A stretch of DNA of 64,000 bases. Source: Bryum argenteum (lineage: Eukaryota > Streptophyta > Bryopsida > Bryales > Bryaceae). Below, piece by piece: positions 52,858 to 64,000 of this stretch. Position 1 is the first letter of the stretch, and each line of letters begins with the position of its first letter. The stretch spans positions 19,045,601 through 19,109,600 of the forward strand of contig CM073322.1 of NCBI GenBank assembly GCA_037043015.1, written 5' to 3'. The notes under the pieces were generated by a model. The model worked only from the letters and a program-made list of their open reading frames with translations. It searched no databases and was not told the origin of the DNA. Position numbers and translations under genes: made by a program.

Positions 52858-54736
52858 CATAATATAGAGGTGCCTATTTTTGCAAACAATCAAATTTGAT
52901 GTTGTACAATACGAAGTGCTAATGTGATTGTATTTAACCTCTAAATATGCGGCCAACCCAAATCAAGTTGATATCTATGCTTCTATGCCCAATTGAATAT
53001 AGATCTCATGAAGTTGGAACCTTTGGCAAGTTTAGAGTTTTTCCATACCTTTCTTAAAAATAATCTCATTCTTCAAAATTCTTCATACTTAAGGAAATAT
53101 TCAGAGTCAAAGTTTGAAAAAATTATCTAAAATCAACTCAAAATTGCCCAAGTTATAGTATATGCTCATTTATTCTCAAAACCTGCCCAAAATTGATTCA
53201 ACGCAGAAACATCAAAAGCTCACATATAAAAAATAAAAAAAAACAGACATATTTTCTATTGCTCCACATGTTAGAATTTATCCTATCACATCCTCCTGCG
53301 CATCTTGCCAACGTGAAGGAGGTAAATATTTTTTGAGAGCGGCGGACCTATAAGTAGTGTTCTCGCTAATTCGGCAAAGGCGTCCATTTGTTGTTGGTGG
53401 TAGTAGCATTGAGTCCGTTTCGATCAAAGGCAATTGAGTTTTCTCAATCAATTTTCATGTTGTTAACGTTGCATCATTAGTGTTGGCATCAATAAATTGG
53501 TTAAATTGCAATTCTACAAAACCTTACAATGTTGAAGGCGATAAAGCTACGTTTATCGCCAAGTCCACAGTACACGGCTCAAAAGAAGTGTAGGGTTGTG
53601 TATGTAGTGCTCCGTTGGTGGATTCCTTGCAAATCGATTATGTGGTTCCATAGACCTTTGTTCATGAGTCAATGCATCCAGTCAATCCAATTACAAAGGT
53701 TACTCCACTAAGGCTAAGAGCAGTGGACCATGCAAAGTTTTTTATGTCATTCACAAGGCATTAATTGCACATGACATGTCAGTTGGCAATTTTATGAGTG
53801 GAACACAGAAATCCACAACAAATAGCTATGTACATATTAGTTATAAGCACATGTTGATTCTGTAAAATGTACACTAAAAACTTCTAGTCAATAAAATAAA
53901 AATATTCAAAATAATAAATAGTTTGTAATGATCTACTCCCAAACACACTATCCTTACAAACAATTGAAAAGCATTTTATCATGATAAAGAATGTTACATA
54001 CTACATTACATAATCATTGAACATGTCCCCACATTCTTCGTCAAAAAGTACCTCATCAATATTTCAGTTTTTATCGAGGAATCGGGTATTGTACCCTTGT
54101 AGTTATTTAAGCCCATACGCAAGCAAACATAAGCAAATAATGAAATAAGTATTCAAATATAAACTTATCTACCATCTGTGAAACTGTGACTGATGTTCAG
54201 TCAATTCTGAACCCAATTCATAATTACTTCTAGACAAACATCTCTACAAGATGCAGCTTCCATCTACTGTTACACCAATTCTTACTAGCTCTGCATTCAA
54301 TACGGTCCAAAAAAGCTGCACAAACCTGCTCATAGCGCAAGATTCTCTCCAAAAAAAGGCAGTAAATAGAGGTTCATGAGCAATGAATCCAATTTCAGTA
54401 TTTCTTTATTTCACAATTTGTAACAATGATGATTCATCACCACTAGACCATCCAATGAACTTCTGAGCAGCCAAAAATGACAAAAATGAAGAGCCACATT
54501 ATGGTACAATGACGAAAAATATCAACACCATAAGCAGGAGGGAGAAAATAAGTTAGCACCCGAAGCCCATCTTGCACCAGTGAAGGACTGGCTCTTCTGA
54601 AGCTGTCTTCCAACTTCGACTGCCTCGACTGCCGGTGGCTGAGGAATGGCAGAAGCGCTGCTTCCGTGGTGGTCATAGTCTCCAGGCAACAAATTTGCAA
54701 CATTGTGGATGTCGTGGTTGCTGCCCGTCATCGGTT
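52858..54736. other. Intergenic, AT-rich
   Basis: No gene recognised; the right end is the 3' untranslated part of the AT-hook gene. Confidence 0.45.
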
Positions 54737-56773
54737 TCAACCACCTGCTAGTGGAATATTGATATCTGCTCTTCGATTGTCGCCTAAGAAAGGAACGTGT
54801 GGAGCAATGCCCCATCCCTCAGACGGTTGGAACAAACCCACAGCTTGTGGCCTTTGTTGCAATGGTTGCGGGCCGCTTGTCGAAGGTGCTTGAGGTCCCT
54901 CCCGAGGTCCAGCACCTGCACCAGGACATCGATTCAGGATCCTCGACAGACAGATTCAAGTGAAAGTTCCTCCCAAGACTAATCAACCCCGCCCTTGTGC
55001 TCATAAATGAGTTGCGTCCCTTTGGAATTATACCACTTCGAAATACTAATGGACTTCGACAAGGTCATGCAAAACCACTCCCAATGCATGTCAAAAGGAA
55101 TGTGAGTGTACCTGAAGTTCCTCTGAGTTCATCTTTTGATCCTGCATGCTGTTGATGTTGAGAATGGTGAAAATGTTGTTGTTGAGGACGTTGAGGATGT
55201 TGCTGTTGAGGATGTTGGGGATGTTGTTGAGCTACTGGAGGTGTCATCATGTCAGTAGATGTCACTCCTTGGGTCAAACGGAGGGGCGAATCAACTTTAG
55301 CATCCTTCGAGGTGCTGAGGAGAAAACTCCCAACCACAACCTGCAAGGTCCGGATGAAGGTCTAGGCATCAGATCAAGATCTTATAATAAAAATATGTGC
55401 ATGCATTACGACAATACAATGTACGTACCTGTATAGGAGATGCTGCTGTAAGCAACCCAGCAACCCCGCCACCAAAAACTCGTCCATCACTGCCTGCCAA
55501 GGAGACACTTAGGCCGCCCGTTCGTTGCTTTGCACCATTCTCACCGTCTGTAGGAACGTATGAACCGGACAAGGAGAGAATCTCGTAGCGACCCTGAGCG
55601 AGAGGCAGCGTACATCTGAGATACGCACAAATTTCTAATTCACTCTCACATTCTATACAATCTGGACTACATACACTCAAACTGCAATAAGTAAAAGCTT
55701 GGTAGGAATTTGTACAATGGCACGTTCAGAATCGAATTCAAAGTACCTCGTATGTGACAGTGCCTACTGATGACGATTCTTGCCGCAGTACGACATTTGA
55801 AACAGCGCCATTAGCAGACAATACACACATGGCTCGTGGACCATGCTGTGCAAATTGCATGATCTTTGATGAGGCATCCTGGGATAAACACACCCGATAC
55901 GATCAAGCCTTGAATACAAGTGCCAGGATCATTCATGAAGATGTAAAATTCCAAAAAAGAGCTTCGCAAGCCACACATGTACCGGATGGAAATATACCTC
56001 TCCCGTATTCACGGTAAGTATGTGAGGTGTAAAGCTTTTGCCTGCACCTACTAACACAACGCCTGAAATGACGAGTAAACGATAGGAAGAGCTTAGAAAC
56101 CGCAACAATATGAATGTAAAAATCCCATATTTTCTTGAATAAAGGTGGTTAGATATCGACCCAGATACAAATCAAAGTGAATAGCAAGTCTGTCCAGAGA
56201 AGCGCAGGTTGACTTATCACGCAATGCAAGCACAATAACATATGAAGATCGCTCCATTTAGTATATGACCAAGATTCTCACCCAGATTGGCTAATTGTTG
56301 TTTCTTGGTAGAGCCGATTGGACGACCTCTTCCTCGCTTTTCCGACTTGTCTGCAGAACCAGGAGGTGGGTATGGGGCTGCGATTTTCTTAGCAAGGGCA
56401 GAGAAGAGCGATTCGGTAGTTCCTGAATTTGCTGCAGGGGAAGCCATTGAATCAACAGTTGCATATTTACGGGGTCTACCCCTCTTTCTCTTCACCGGCA
56501 TTTCGTTTCCTTGAGCAGGCGCTCCACTCATACTCAAATCCATTCTTGTAGCAGTAGGCATCATTCCGTGTGGTGGTGCTGATGAGCCACCTTCCATCGT
56601 GGATTTTCCCATCCCCGAAACTTGCATCGATGACGGTGGACGTAAAGCAATCGGCATGTGCAATCCTTGGCCTTGACCAGGTCCTTGAAGTGCTCCCATA
56701 CCTCCACTCCTCGGGCCATTCTTTTCTCCTCCTATTTCTTGCAGTAAGATATTAAATGGAACCTGTCTCTCCA
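54737..56773 (-). CDS. AHL: AT-hook motif nuclear-localised (AHL) protein, PPC/DUF296
   Basis: Minus-strand exons 56282-56773, 55998-56062, 55747-55878, 55429-55593, 55112-55340 and 54737-54915. Starting at the ATG at 56699, the product is about 395 residues. Two AT-hooks (KRKRGRPRKY and KRGRGRPIGS) bind the minor groove of AT-rich DNA. The PPC domain follows (FTPHILTVNTGE, MCVLSANGAVSNVVLRQ, GRYEILSLSGSY, GGLSVSLAGSDGRVFGGGVAGLL, VVVGSFL), which makes trimers and recruits partners. Then come a His/Gln-rich stretch and the ending GWGIAPHVPFLGDNRRADINIPLAGG in two blocks. Two hooks plus introns suit a clade B, type II AHL, nuclear regulators of growth and development. The first exon begins after an intron at 56774, so the true start could lie in an upstream exon. 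No frame break. Confidence 0.9.
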
Positions 56774-57329
56774 CTGCAAAAAACAAACCGATAGTCAGCG
56801 ACACCATTTGAACATATACCGGGAGGACCGAAAAAAAATAATATGATACATTCCCTGAAAGTAACTTAAGAGCGAAAATCTCTCATAAAAAACATTATCC
56901 ACTTTCGATTGAAAAAGAAAGGGTTTTATATTACTCACTGACTTGTCACTTCTCCCCGATTCCTTATTTCCACTGTAAGTAGTCCTTGTCCTTGTTATAT
57001 TCTTCATAAGAAAACATGTGACCTTACAACGCCCGAAAATTCCGAAATTTCCACGGAAAGGTTGACTTCATTTCCTCATCATTGTACCTGATCCTGAGTA
57101 CCGCAACAACCACAATCGTCAAAGACATGAACAAAAGCGCTCATTTCGCCGCCCTCCCTTCGTTTCCCCGACAGTCCAGCTTTCCACCAGTTCATACTCG
57201 AGTTCAGATCAGACAGTGCGCTTTTCATACACTCAGGAAAACAGATCTCTACTTCACTCGACCAAGTCTGAACATTAACAAAATCAGCCAAATTGTTTCT
57301 CCAGCTTCAGACTAGAGAAGCTCCCACCA
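56774..57329 (-). other. Probable leader intron of the AHL gene
   Basis: Follows the splice acceptor TTGCAG (minus strand) at 56774. Non-coding. No start codon in it gives a supported N-terminus. Confidence 0.4.
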
Positions 57330-57590
57330 CTCGCGATTCTAGAAGGGGCAAAAAATATACTAACCTACAGAGAAACGCTTAGCTAAAAGCTACAAGTAGA
57401 CCTAGCAGATGAGATATCTTCTTCGATCTTCACAAGACAACCAGTCGCAATTCTAGAGGGGACCCCAAAAAAAAATGCGAACTTACACTATCTTCCAGAG
57501 ATAAGCTACGGTACATTCCACAGCACCAGACAAGTAGAAGCCCTAGCAAGTAAGCTATCTTCTTCGACAACGTAACGAATTCTACAATCG
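57330..57590. repeat. Imperfect tandem repeat of about 120 bp
   Basis: Two and a half diverged units share GCGATTCTAGA-GGGG, ACAGAGA-A-GCT, AAGTAGA-CCTAGCA and ATATCTTCTTCGA. It lies upstream of the AHL gene, probably in its leader or promoter. Confidence 0.65.
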
Positions 57591-59639
57591 GAAGAGAAAA
57601 AATAAGCACTCCGCATCTGTCACCGTCAGAAAAAGGGGAGCCATTGCATGCAAGGACGACGCACAGGATGACCTGGAAACAGCACGCACCTGTAGTACAA
57701 GCAAAACGACGATGGAGGGCAGCAGCAGCAGCAGCACTAGTATCTCTCACTACAGTAGGGAGCGAAGAAGAATGCCATGGAAAGCACCATGGCGCCGGCT
57801 AGAAAGGAAATGAAATGAGAGTCCACCACAGTCGGTCGCAAGGAGAAGGAAAAGGAGGGCCAGGTGCAGAGATTCATCAATTCCATTCCACGATAGCTAT
57901 CCCGTCAACCTCCATTGCAAGCGAGCGAGAGACAACCTAACAACAAGTAACAACAACAACAAGTCTTGCCTTGCAGGGAGGCAAAAAGGCTCAAAGCAAA
58001 GCTGACACCTACTGTGCTACACCCCCTGACACAGCCATCACAGCCATGTATTCCGGCATAGCCGCATTAATGAATAAACTAATCTCAGGGGGGCTTCTGC
58101 GCCAATGGGGATCCCTCCTCCGCCCTTCGGCGGCTCCCTTTCATTACAATAAGCTTTAGTAGTTCGAATTGTTACATGTTTTGTTGCTGCTTTGGCTTTG
58201 GTGCCCACGGTGACCGGGCCCTCCCTCCCTCCCTCCCTTGATCCCTTGTTGTTCTCGTCTTCCCGCCCACTGGGACCGAGGGGCGCCACCTTGGGCGGGG
58301 CGAAGCTGACGTTGCCATTTCCGCTTTGGAAACCCACCGCCACGTCACTATTGGGGCGTGTCCTAGCTGGCACAAGGCATGTCCTAGTTGGCTCGGTGCA
58401 TGCAGCGGCAGATCTTGTGGAATTCTAGGGGGGCTAACATTAGCCAGTGTTAGCCCGGATTTGGGGATATTGCTGATCTCCTTCATGGCATGAGCTTTGT
58501 GCTAGTTCCATATCCGGGGTTGCCCATGAGAATTAAGTCCTTTTGAAGGGAAGAGCAAGATTCACTTGACCTCAAGCAAGATTTACTAGTGGATATGAAA
58601 GTAATAATAAAAACTGGAATCTAAGAAGGGCGATGTGAATATGAGATATTTTTGTCCCTATTTCTATACTTCTTGACCAATGGAATCTTCAATTTACTTC
58701 GCGTATATACATTTACAAATTAATTTACTTCTATATGAAATAGCTTTGTTTTCTAGTCCTCTTTATCTGAGGAATTTGCATTTTTTTTTTTTTTTGGATT
58801 GTTAATTTACTTCTTTTCAAAGAGCTTTCTGTGTTGTAGAACGTAAAAAACATCAAGAGTTCATTATTGGTACGAGACACACCTTACGTCAATTTCTCAT
58901 GAGGGAGAGTTAATGTAGATTTTGGAATAAGTTCGTATTGATTTAAATGCTTGAACCTATGAAAGAATTTACTTTAATACTATGATTTTCTTTTAATTGC
59001 CCCATGTGTACTTACAAAATTCTACAAAAATATTGAGCACCTATATTTTATTTTATTTTATTAATTTTTACTGAAAATATGAAGTGGTATGTGGTGTGAC
59101 TCTAAGTGTAATTTTCAAATCTTGGGGGAAGTCAAAACAAGCAGATACTTTTTTTAAAAAATCTAAAACAATTCACAAAGTTTAGCTTGATTTGGATCAT
59201 ATATGTAGCAAATTTGCTCTTGTCCAACATGTGTGATTTGCAATTGTCTTAGAGTGACATAGAGGTGTAAAACCATCATAATGGTAGGTGGCTTTAAACC
59301 CACATAACACCTCAAACTGCTTATAGGTCAATTCAAACAGGGAGGTTATTATAGCTTAAAGTGGCAAATTTTAATGTACTCAGGGTATATAGTTTAGGTG
59401 TAGTGGTTTTAGTTACACCTCCAGTTTTCACTTCCAAATTATATAACTATTTCAACCTTCATCCTAAATTAATGATTTCACTCTTACATACTTTGTCCAA
59501 TCTCTTACATACTTTGCCCATCTACTACAATTAATTCACTTGGCTACTTGGTAATGAGTTTGCCATTTTGAAAACAAGTGGTTTCTGAGCCACTTACTGT
59601 AGTGCAAGAATGTACACACTTCCACTAAGTGCATTTAGT
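57591..59639. other. Intergenic
   Basis: 57700-57760 holds a short GCA repeat. 58000-58440 is GC-rich with no supported frame. The rest is AT-rich. Confidence 0.4.
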
Positions 59640-59955
59640 CCCACTTATCAATCTCTGTCCAGGTACATTAGTGCAAGACTGCAACAATTGAAAGCTTGAT
59701 AAATATACGGCTCGCATTTACTGCCACTTATAAATTTTTGTTTGAGTACATTAGTACAAGAGTGCTTCAATTGACAGCTTGATAAATATATACGGCTGAA
59801 AACTTATTAATATATAGACATCATTAGTGTACAGCTGGCAACTTATTAATATATAGACATCATTAGTGCAAGATTGCTACAATTGACAGCTCGATAAATA
59901 TATAGCTGACAACTTAATAATATATAGACATTATTAGTGCAAGAATGTGACAATT
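59640..59955. repeat. Diverged tandem repeat
   Basis: Repeated units carry CATTAGTGCAAGA-TGC, ACAATTGACAGCT-GATAAATATA and AACTTATTAATATATAGACATC, with variable unit length of about 60-100 bp. Confidence 0.75.
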
Positions 59956-60455
59956 ATCAAATAGTAACTAATGTTGTGAGTACCATAGTTGCCTAAGCTA
60001 TCTTTACAATTTCAAAGTGTATGAATGATTACATCTGATGATAGATTGCCTCCAACCCAACGAACAATATTTACCCCTTTCTAGGTCCAAGATATTTCCT
60101 AATAAATGTTTTGCAATATGAGGGGTTTATTTGAAGACTGATCTCTTTTAAACATTGTTAAGTTTTGCACAGGTCTCCATTTATTTTTGGAAGCTTGTGA
60201 GTTCTTTTTAAGACTCTTTTTAGAAAAAAATGATTTTTATAAAAATAATGAAATTAGCCTCTTCTATAATACTTATGTATTGCCAAGTAAGTTTCATGAG
60301 ATATTTTGAAACAAGCCATTCTTAAAAGTACAATACTAAGCTTAAAAGATACCTATTCCACTCTACTCTTATCCCACTTCCAAGACACCTACAATGATTG
60401 GGACTCAAATTGTCAAGTAGTATCAACAATAGTCTTACACAAGTGAGAAGATTAA

Positions 60456-61331
60456 CCCCTAACATCCCAACCTATTTTTAGCCAAAAAACACATTTTTTA
60501 AAGATAGTGTCATAGATGAAAATGATGATAAGTTATAAAGATCTCAACTATACAAAGTTGTAATAGACTTGTTGTATATTGTGTGGACTTAAATTTGAGT
60601 CATGAGGCCCGATAGATCATGAGATCATAACATATTAGTACTAAAAATAAATTGCAAGATTTCAATTTTCACTTTAGATTGGAAATTCTACCAACAAAAT
60701 AATCTCAATCACAAAATCACCAACTACAAAGTTGTTCACTGTCATCCCAATAGCACCTTCACCCAAAAAAAAAGTCATCAAAATTTTTCTTGGCTCAACA
60801 AAGAGCCTCGCAATAGTGAAAACTGCCGAAAATTTACAAGGAAAAATAGTTCAAAACTAGACCCTTTGCACTCATGTTCACGCCTTATCTTCAAAACATC
60901 TTTGATCTTGTCAAGATTTCTACCACTAAAACTAGACTCTAATTGAAAGTCATCCATAATAAAAAAAAGTTGACATTTTACGGTGGATATAGGAGATATA
61001 GCTCCTCCAGATCATCCACTTTTTCCCTTTTTTCATTGACAAAACACTGTTGCAAATCCAAATCTGGATCAAAAAAATTCCAACTATAAAGTTGTTAAGA
61101 ATCACCTTAAGATTATGTTCATGAAAAATAATCATGAAAAACTATTTTTGACTTCGAATAATTGGCTTGGAATGGTAAAACATGCCCCATGCTTGAAAAC
61201 AAAAATGCAAGATTTAGGACCTAACTCAAGCGATTTAGTCCAAAACGGTCCCCCAATGAAGAAATTATGGCTCTTCAAAGTTTTTGCCTTCCATCTAGAA
61301 TGTAGTTTTCTACATTCAACATGTTCGGGTG
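60456..61331. mobile_element. TTAA-flanked TIR element, second full-length copy
   Basis: 876 bp alignable along its length with 16394-17364. Starts CCCCTAACAT and ends ATGTTCGGGTG, flanked by TTAA at 60452-60455 and 61332-61335. The TIRs are more decayed than in the 16.4 kb copy. Confidence 0.7.
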
Positions 61332-61335
61332 TTAA

Positions 61336-62348
61336 AGTCTTGCAAATAGCTTGCAAATAGCATGCCCACATAATCAAGTATAGCACATGTCATCCAAGTT
61401 GCATTAACATGACATAAATGTAAAATACGTCAAGAAGTTGTTAAAATTACACTTCTACAAGTTGAAAACCAAGAATTTGCACCAAATATCCACAATTTAC
61501 TAGCAATGAAAAACTTGCCCTAATTATAATGGTTGATGTTACCCAAAGTTCCATATATTAAGATATTTCATGTTTTCAAAATTTCATACAAACCGTTTGA
61601 CATCTCGTTACATAAAACCAAAAATATGGTCCTCTTTAAAACTCAACATCTAAAACAGTTGTAGCACTTATTTACATTTGTAGTCCATCATTGAAACATA
61701 CAAAAACTAGGAACTTATACTATACCAACATTCTCATATTGTTGCTATTGTAACAAGCTTTTGTGATTTCCAACTGTTTTGTATATTCGAGCTGATATCA
61801 AGACATGCTTTGGCACATAAACAATATGTAAATTGGGATAATATCTCTAAAACACAAAATACTTAGTCACCCATTCAACTTTAAATACATGAAATGTAAT
61901 TATATGTGTGTATTGAATCAACCTCAATACAATTTTAGAACTGTGTAAGGTCTTCCCGTAAGGTACTTACAAAATTGGACAATATTTGCAATTACCATTA
62001 GAAAAGAAAGCTTTAATCAAATGGTCCTAATAACTTAGATGTTGAAATCAATACAACTCATTAGGTTGATTTGAACGTTTAAGGCAATTAATAAAAAAAC
62101 TTATGTTGATTTGGACATTCCAATTTATTTGGATCACTTACCTAGGACTTCCTCTTGAACTAGTGAATGTGACAATGATCAAACTAAGCACAATGTAGTT
62201 CATAAGGTGTTTGCATACTAGAAACGGGAGCCCTGGAGCATGTCAAATGAATTTGATATAGTGCGGAATTTCACAAAAATGCATGGAGGTGGTCACAGCC
62301 ATTCCGTGCAAGCCTTGAGCATACATGAAGAGTGGTGGCATCATAGGA
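61336..62348. other. Intergenic, AT-rich
   Basis: Nothing recognised. Confidence 0.45.
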
Positions 62349-63195
62349 CTGAAGGCCACTTTATATTATGACCCACTTGCGCTTGGGCCCATTTGGAGTT
62401 GAGCCGATTTGAAGTTGAAGTGGGCCTTTACTCAAGCCCTAATTTACAAAGTGGGTCGTAATATTAAGTCCATAGGCCCACTTAGAGGGCCCAAATTGAA
62501 CCTTAGTTTTACTTTGAGTTGGGCCTTCCAAATGGGCCTAAATGACTTTATATTAGTGCCCTTTTCTAGGGCTCATATTCAAACCTTAGCATCCACATGA
62601 AATATCTCAATCAATAAATTGGAAAATCTCAATTAATTCCAATATCTACACATCCAATGAGAGTGCTTGAATTGCCCAAATGAGCCAAGTGGGTTGCCAT
62701 CCACCTTTCCGTGGCACCTCCCTCCACCTTTCCGTGGCACTCTATTGTAGCCCTGCTCACGCCAAGTTTTCTCTAGTTGCAGGGAGACATTTTCCACACT
62801 CTATTGCGTAGTCAACGCCAGGATGGCAGCTCTGTCACTGCGACTCTGACACTGCGACTCTGATGAGAAAGAAAGCACGATCACAAATGCAAGGCCCCAC
62901 CCTCCCTAGCCACACCCTCCCCAACCGCGAGGGCAGGCTGAACGGCCTTGCCCCGCCACGTCACCACACCAAGGCTGTTTGGGGGGCTCTGTAGCGAGCT
63001 TCCATTGGGGCCAAAACCCTCCATTTTGTCGCACGCTCAGCAACGTCCCTCGCCATTATCTGTTGGCACGTCCCAATGGCGCGGAACTATTGGGGATGCT
63101 CTTAGGTCCATTTGAGCGCGTACTAAGCACTCTCATTGGTTGCTACCTAGTGTATGAAAATGGGCCCTTGAAATGAGCCTAATATAAAGTGGCCC
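62349..63195. mobile_element. Candidate TIR element, 0.85 kb
   Basis: GGCCACTTTATATTA at the left and TAATATAAAGTGGCC at the right are a perfect 15-bp inverted repeat, with CTGA just outside both ends. The inside contains several GGGCCCA/GGGCCTT phrases that echo the ends, and a GC-rich half (62680-63130). No transposase coding frame seen. Confidence 0.6.
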
Positions 63196-64000
63196 TGAGA
63201 TGCATGGAGTGTCATGTGAGCGCCACTGGCACCACCTTACAAGAGGGGTCAGCGCGGCTGCAGGAGCTTTCCCACGGCATCAGTGGCGATGGGCCATTTC
63301 GCACAAGTGCAGCCTGCGCAGATGTGCCATACTTGCCTGCTTGCCAGTCCGGCCTGGCCTGTAAGCCTGACTGTAAGCTAGTAACTTACACTCTCAGTTC
63401 CTGCAGGAGCAGCAGAAGCAGCAGCAGCAGCAGTCTGTATGATATGTAAGCATCGGTAGCGGTAGGCCGGTCATTCCTGCTCACCCTCCGACATCCCTTC
63501 ATGACATATGGCATGCTTTCAGATGAACCACATATGGTGACGGCCATGTTAGGTGACGGCCTGTCCTTCTCCATGTGCTAGCTGCTGGCCTCCCCCGCCC
63601 TGCCAAGCTTACCATCACTGCTCATTAGATGAAACGCACTCGTGCTTTGCTGCTAAACACGAGCCTGGAATATGATCGCATTGAATCAAATTCGTATGCC
63701 TGCTGCAGATTCACCAGACAGTTATGGAACTTGGGGCTCATAGCATTCTTCGATGCAGATTCGCATTACACGCGGATGTTGAGCTTGCTACGATTGGAGC
63801 ATTTTATTATGCTGGGTCACAATTAGCGAAAGGGTTCATGATCGATTAGCGAAGGCTATGGAGGTGATTTTCTTTCCTGGTGTGTGAAAGGGGTTGGACG
63901 TTGTATCTGCATATGGTGCAAGGAGGCGAGGGAAAACTGGAACATCAGTGATCGTGCACTGGTCCGATGCAACATATAATTGGGGTTCAATATCATGTTG
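63196..64000. other. Window end, no gene supported
   Basis: A short AGC/CAG run at 63403-63433 is the only repeat. Open frames (63189-63449, 63629-63826) lack recognisable motifs. Confidence 0.4.

Noticed and set aside
57430..57750. 106-codon minus-strand frame with an Ala run upstream of AHL
   Set aside because: Lies over a tandem repeat and a GCA run in the probable leader; the Ala run is a simple-repeat product.

Overview
The window is nuclear DNA of a land plant. Genes have short introns with GT..AG borders and GC-rich exons, and they sit in AT-rich, repeat-filled intergenic DNA. A Ure2p-like glutathione S-transferase, a YUCCA flavin monooxygenase, an AT-hook/PPC protein and an intron-containing SPT16 fit a plant. 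The Ure2p-like GST class and an F-box-like ORF style I associate with mosses make a bryophyte my best guess; this is inference.

Layout. 0-4.3 kb: a nest of transposons, in which a foldback element is split by a deleted Ty1/copia retrotransposon whose polypurine tract holds a MITE. 6.4-7.6 kb: a TANGO2/NRDE gene. 8.1-9.9 kb: a YUCCA-type monooxygenase on the minus strand. 10-15 kb: repeats only. 15.4-44.2 kb: the central feature, an inverted duplication. Its order is small unknown gene (minus), SPT16-A (minus), a 9 kb spacer, SPT16-B (plus), small unknown gene (plus), with a further tandem copy of the small gene. The two SPT16 copies (about 4.8 kb each, introns included) look virtually identical, while the DNA on both sides is clearly homologous but diverged. 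This is the pattern left by gene conversion inside an older inverted repeat. Each SPT16 copy carries two small frame-breaking indels, all at different places. The spacer holds a decayed LINE whose proteins, as I remember them, resemble repeats of arbuscular mycorrhizal fungi, plus SINE copies.

45.2-46.3 kb: the Ure2p-like GST. 47-49 kb: MITEs. 49.4-50.5 kb: a four-exon Cys/Gly-rich protein gene found by joining exons. 52.2-52.9 kb: a CACTA-type element. 54.7-56.8 kb: the AT-hook/PPC gene (minus). 57-64 kb: repeats and TIR elements with no supported gene.

The genes do not form a pathway. They are a FACT histone chaperone subunit, an auxin-synthesis enzyme, a chromatin-binding regulator, a redox enzyme, a Golgi/mitochondria-associated TANGO2 protein and two unknown families. 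The three unknown small genes share paired GACCGTTG sites upstream, which resemble the plant G2/M-phase MSA element. All exon structures were read by eye from splice sites, reading frame and family patterns; no search was run.
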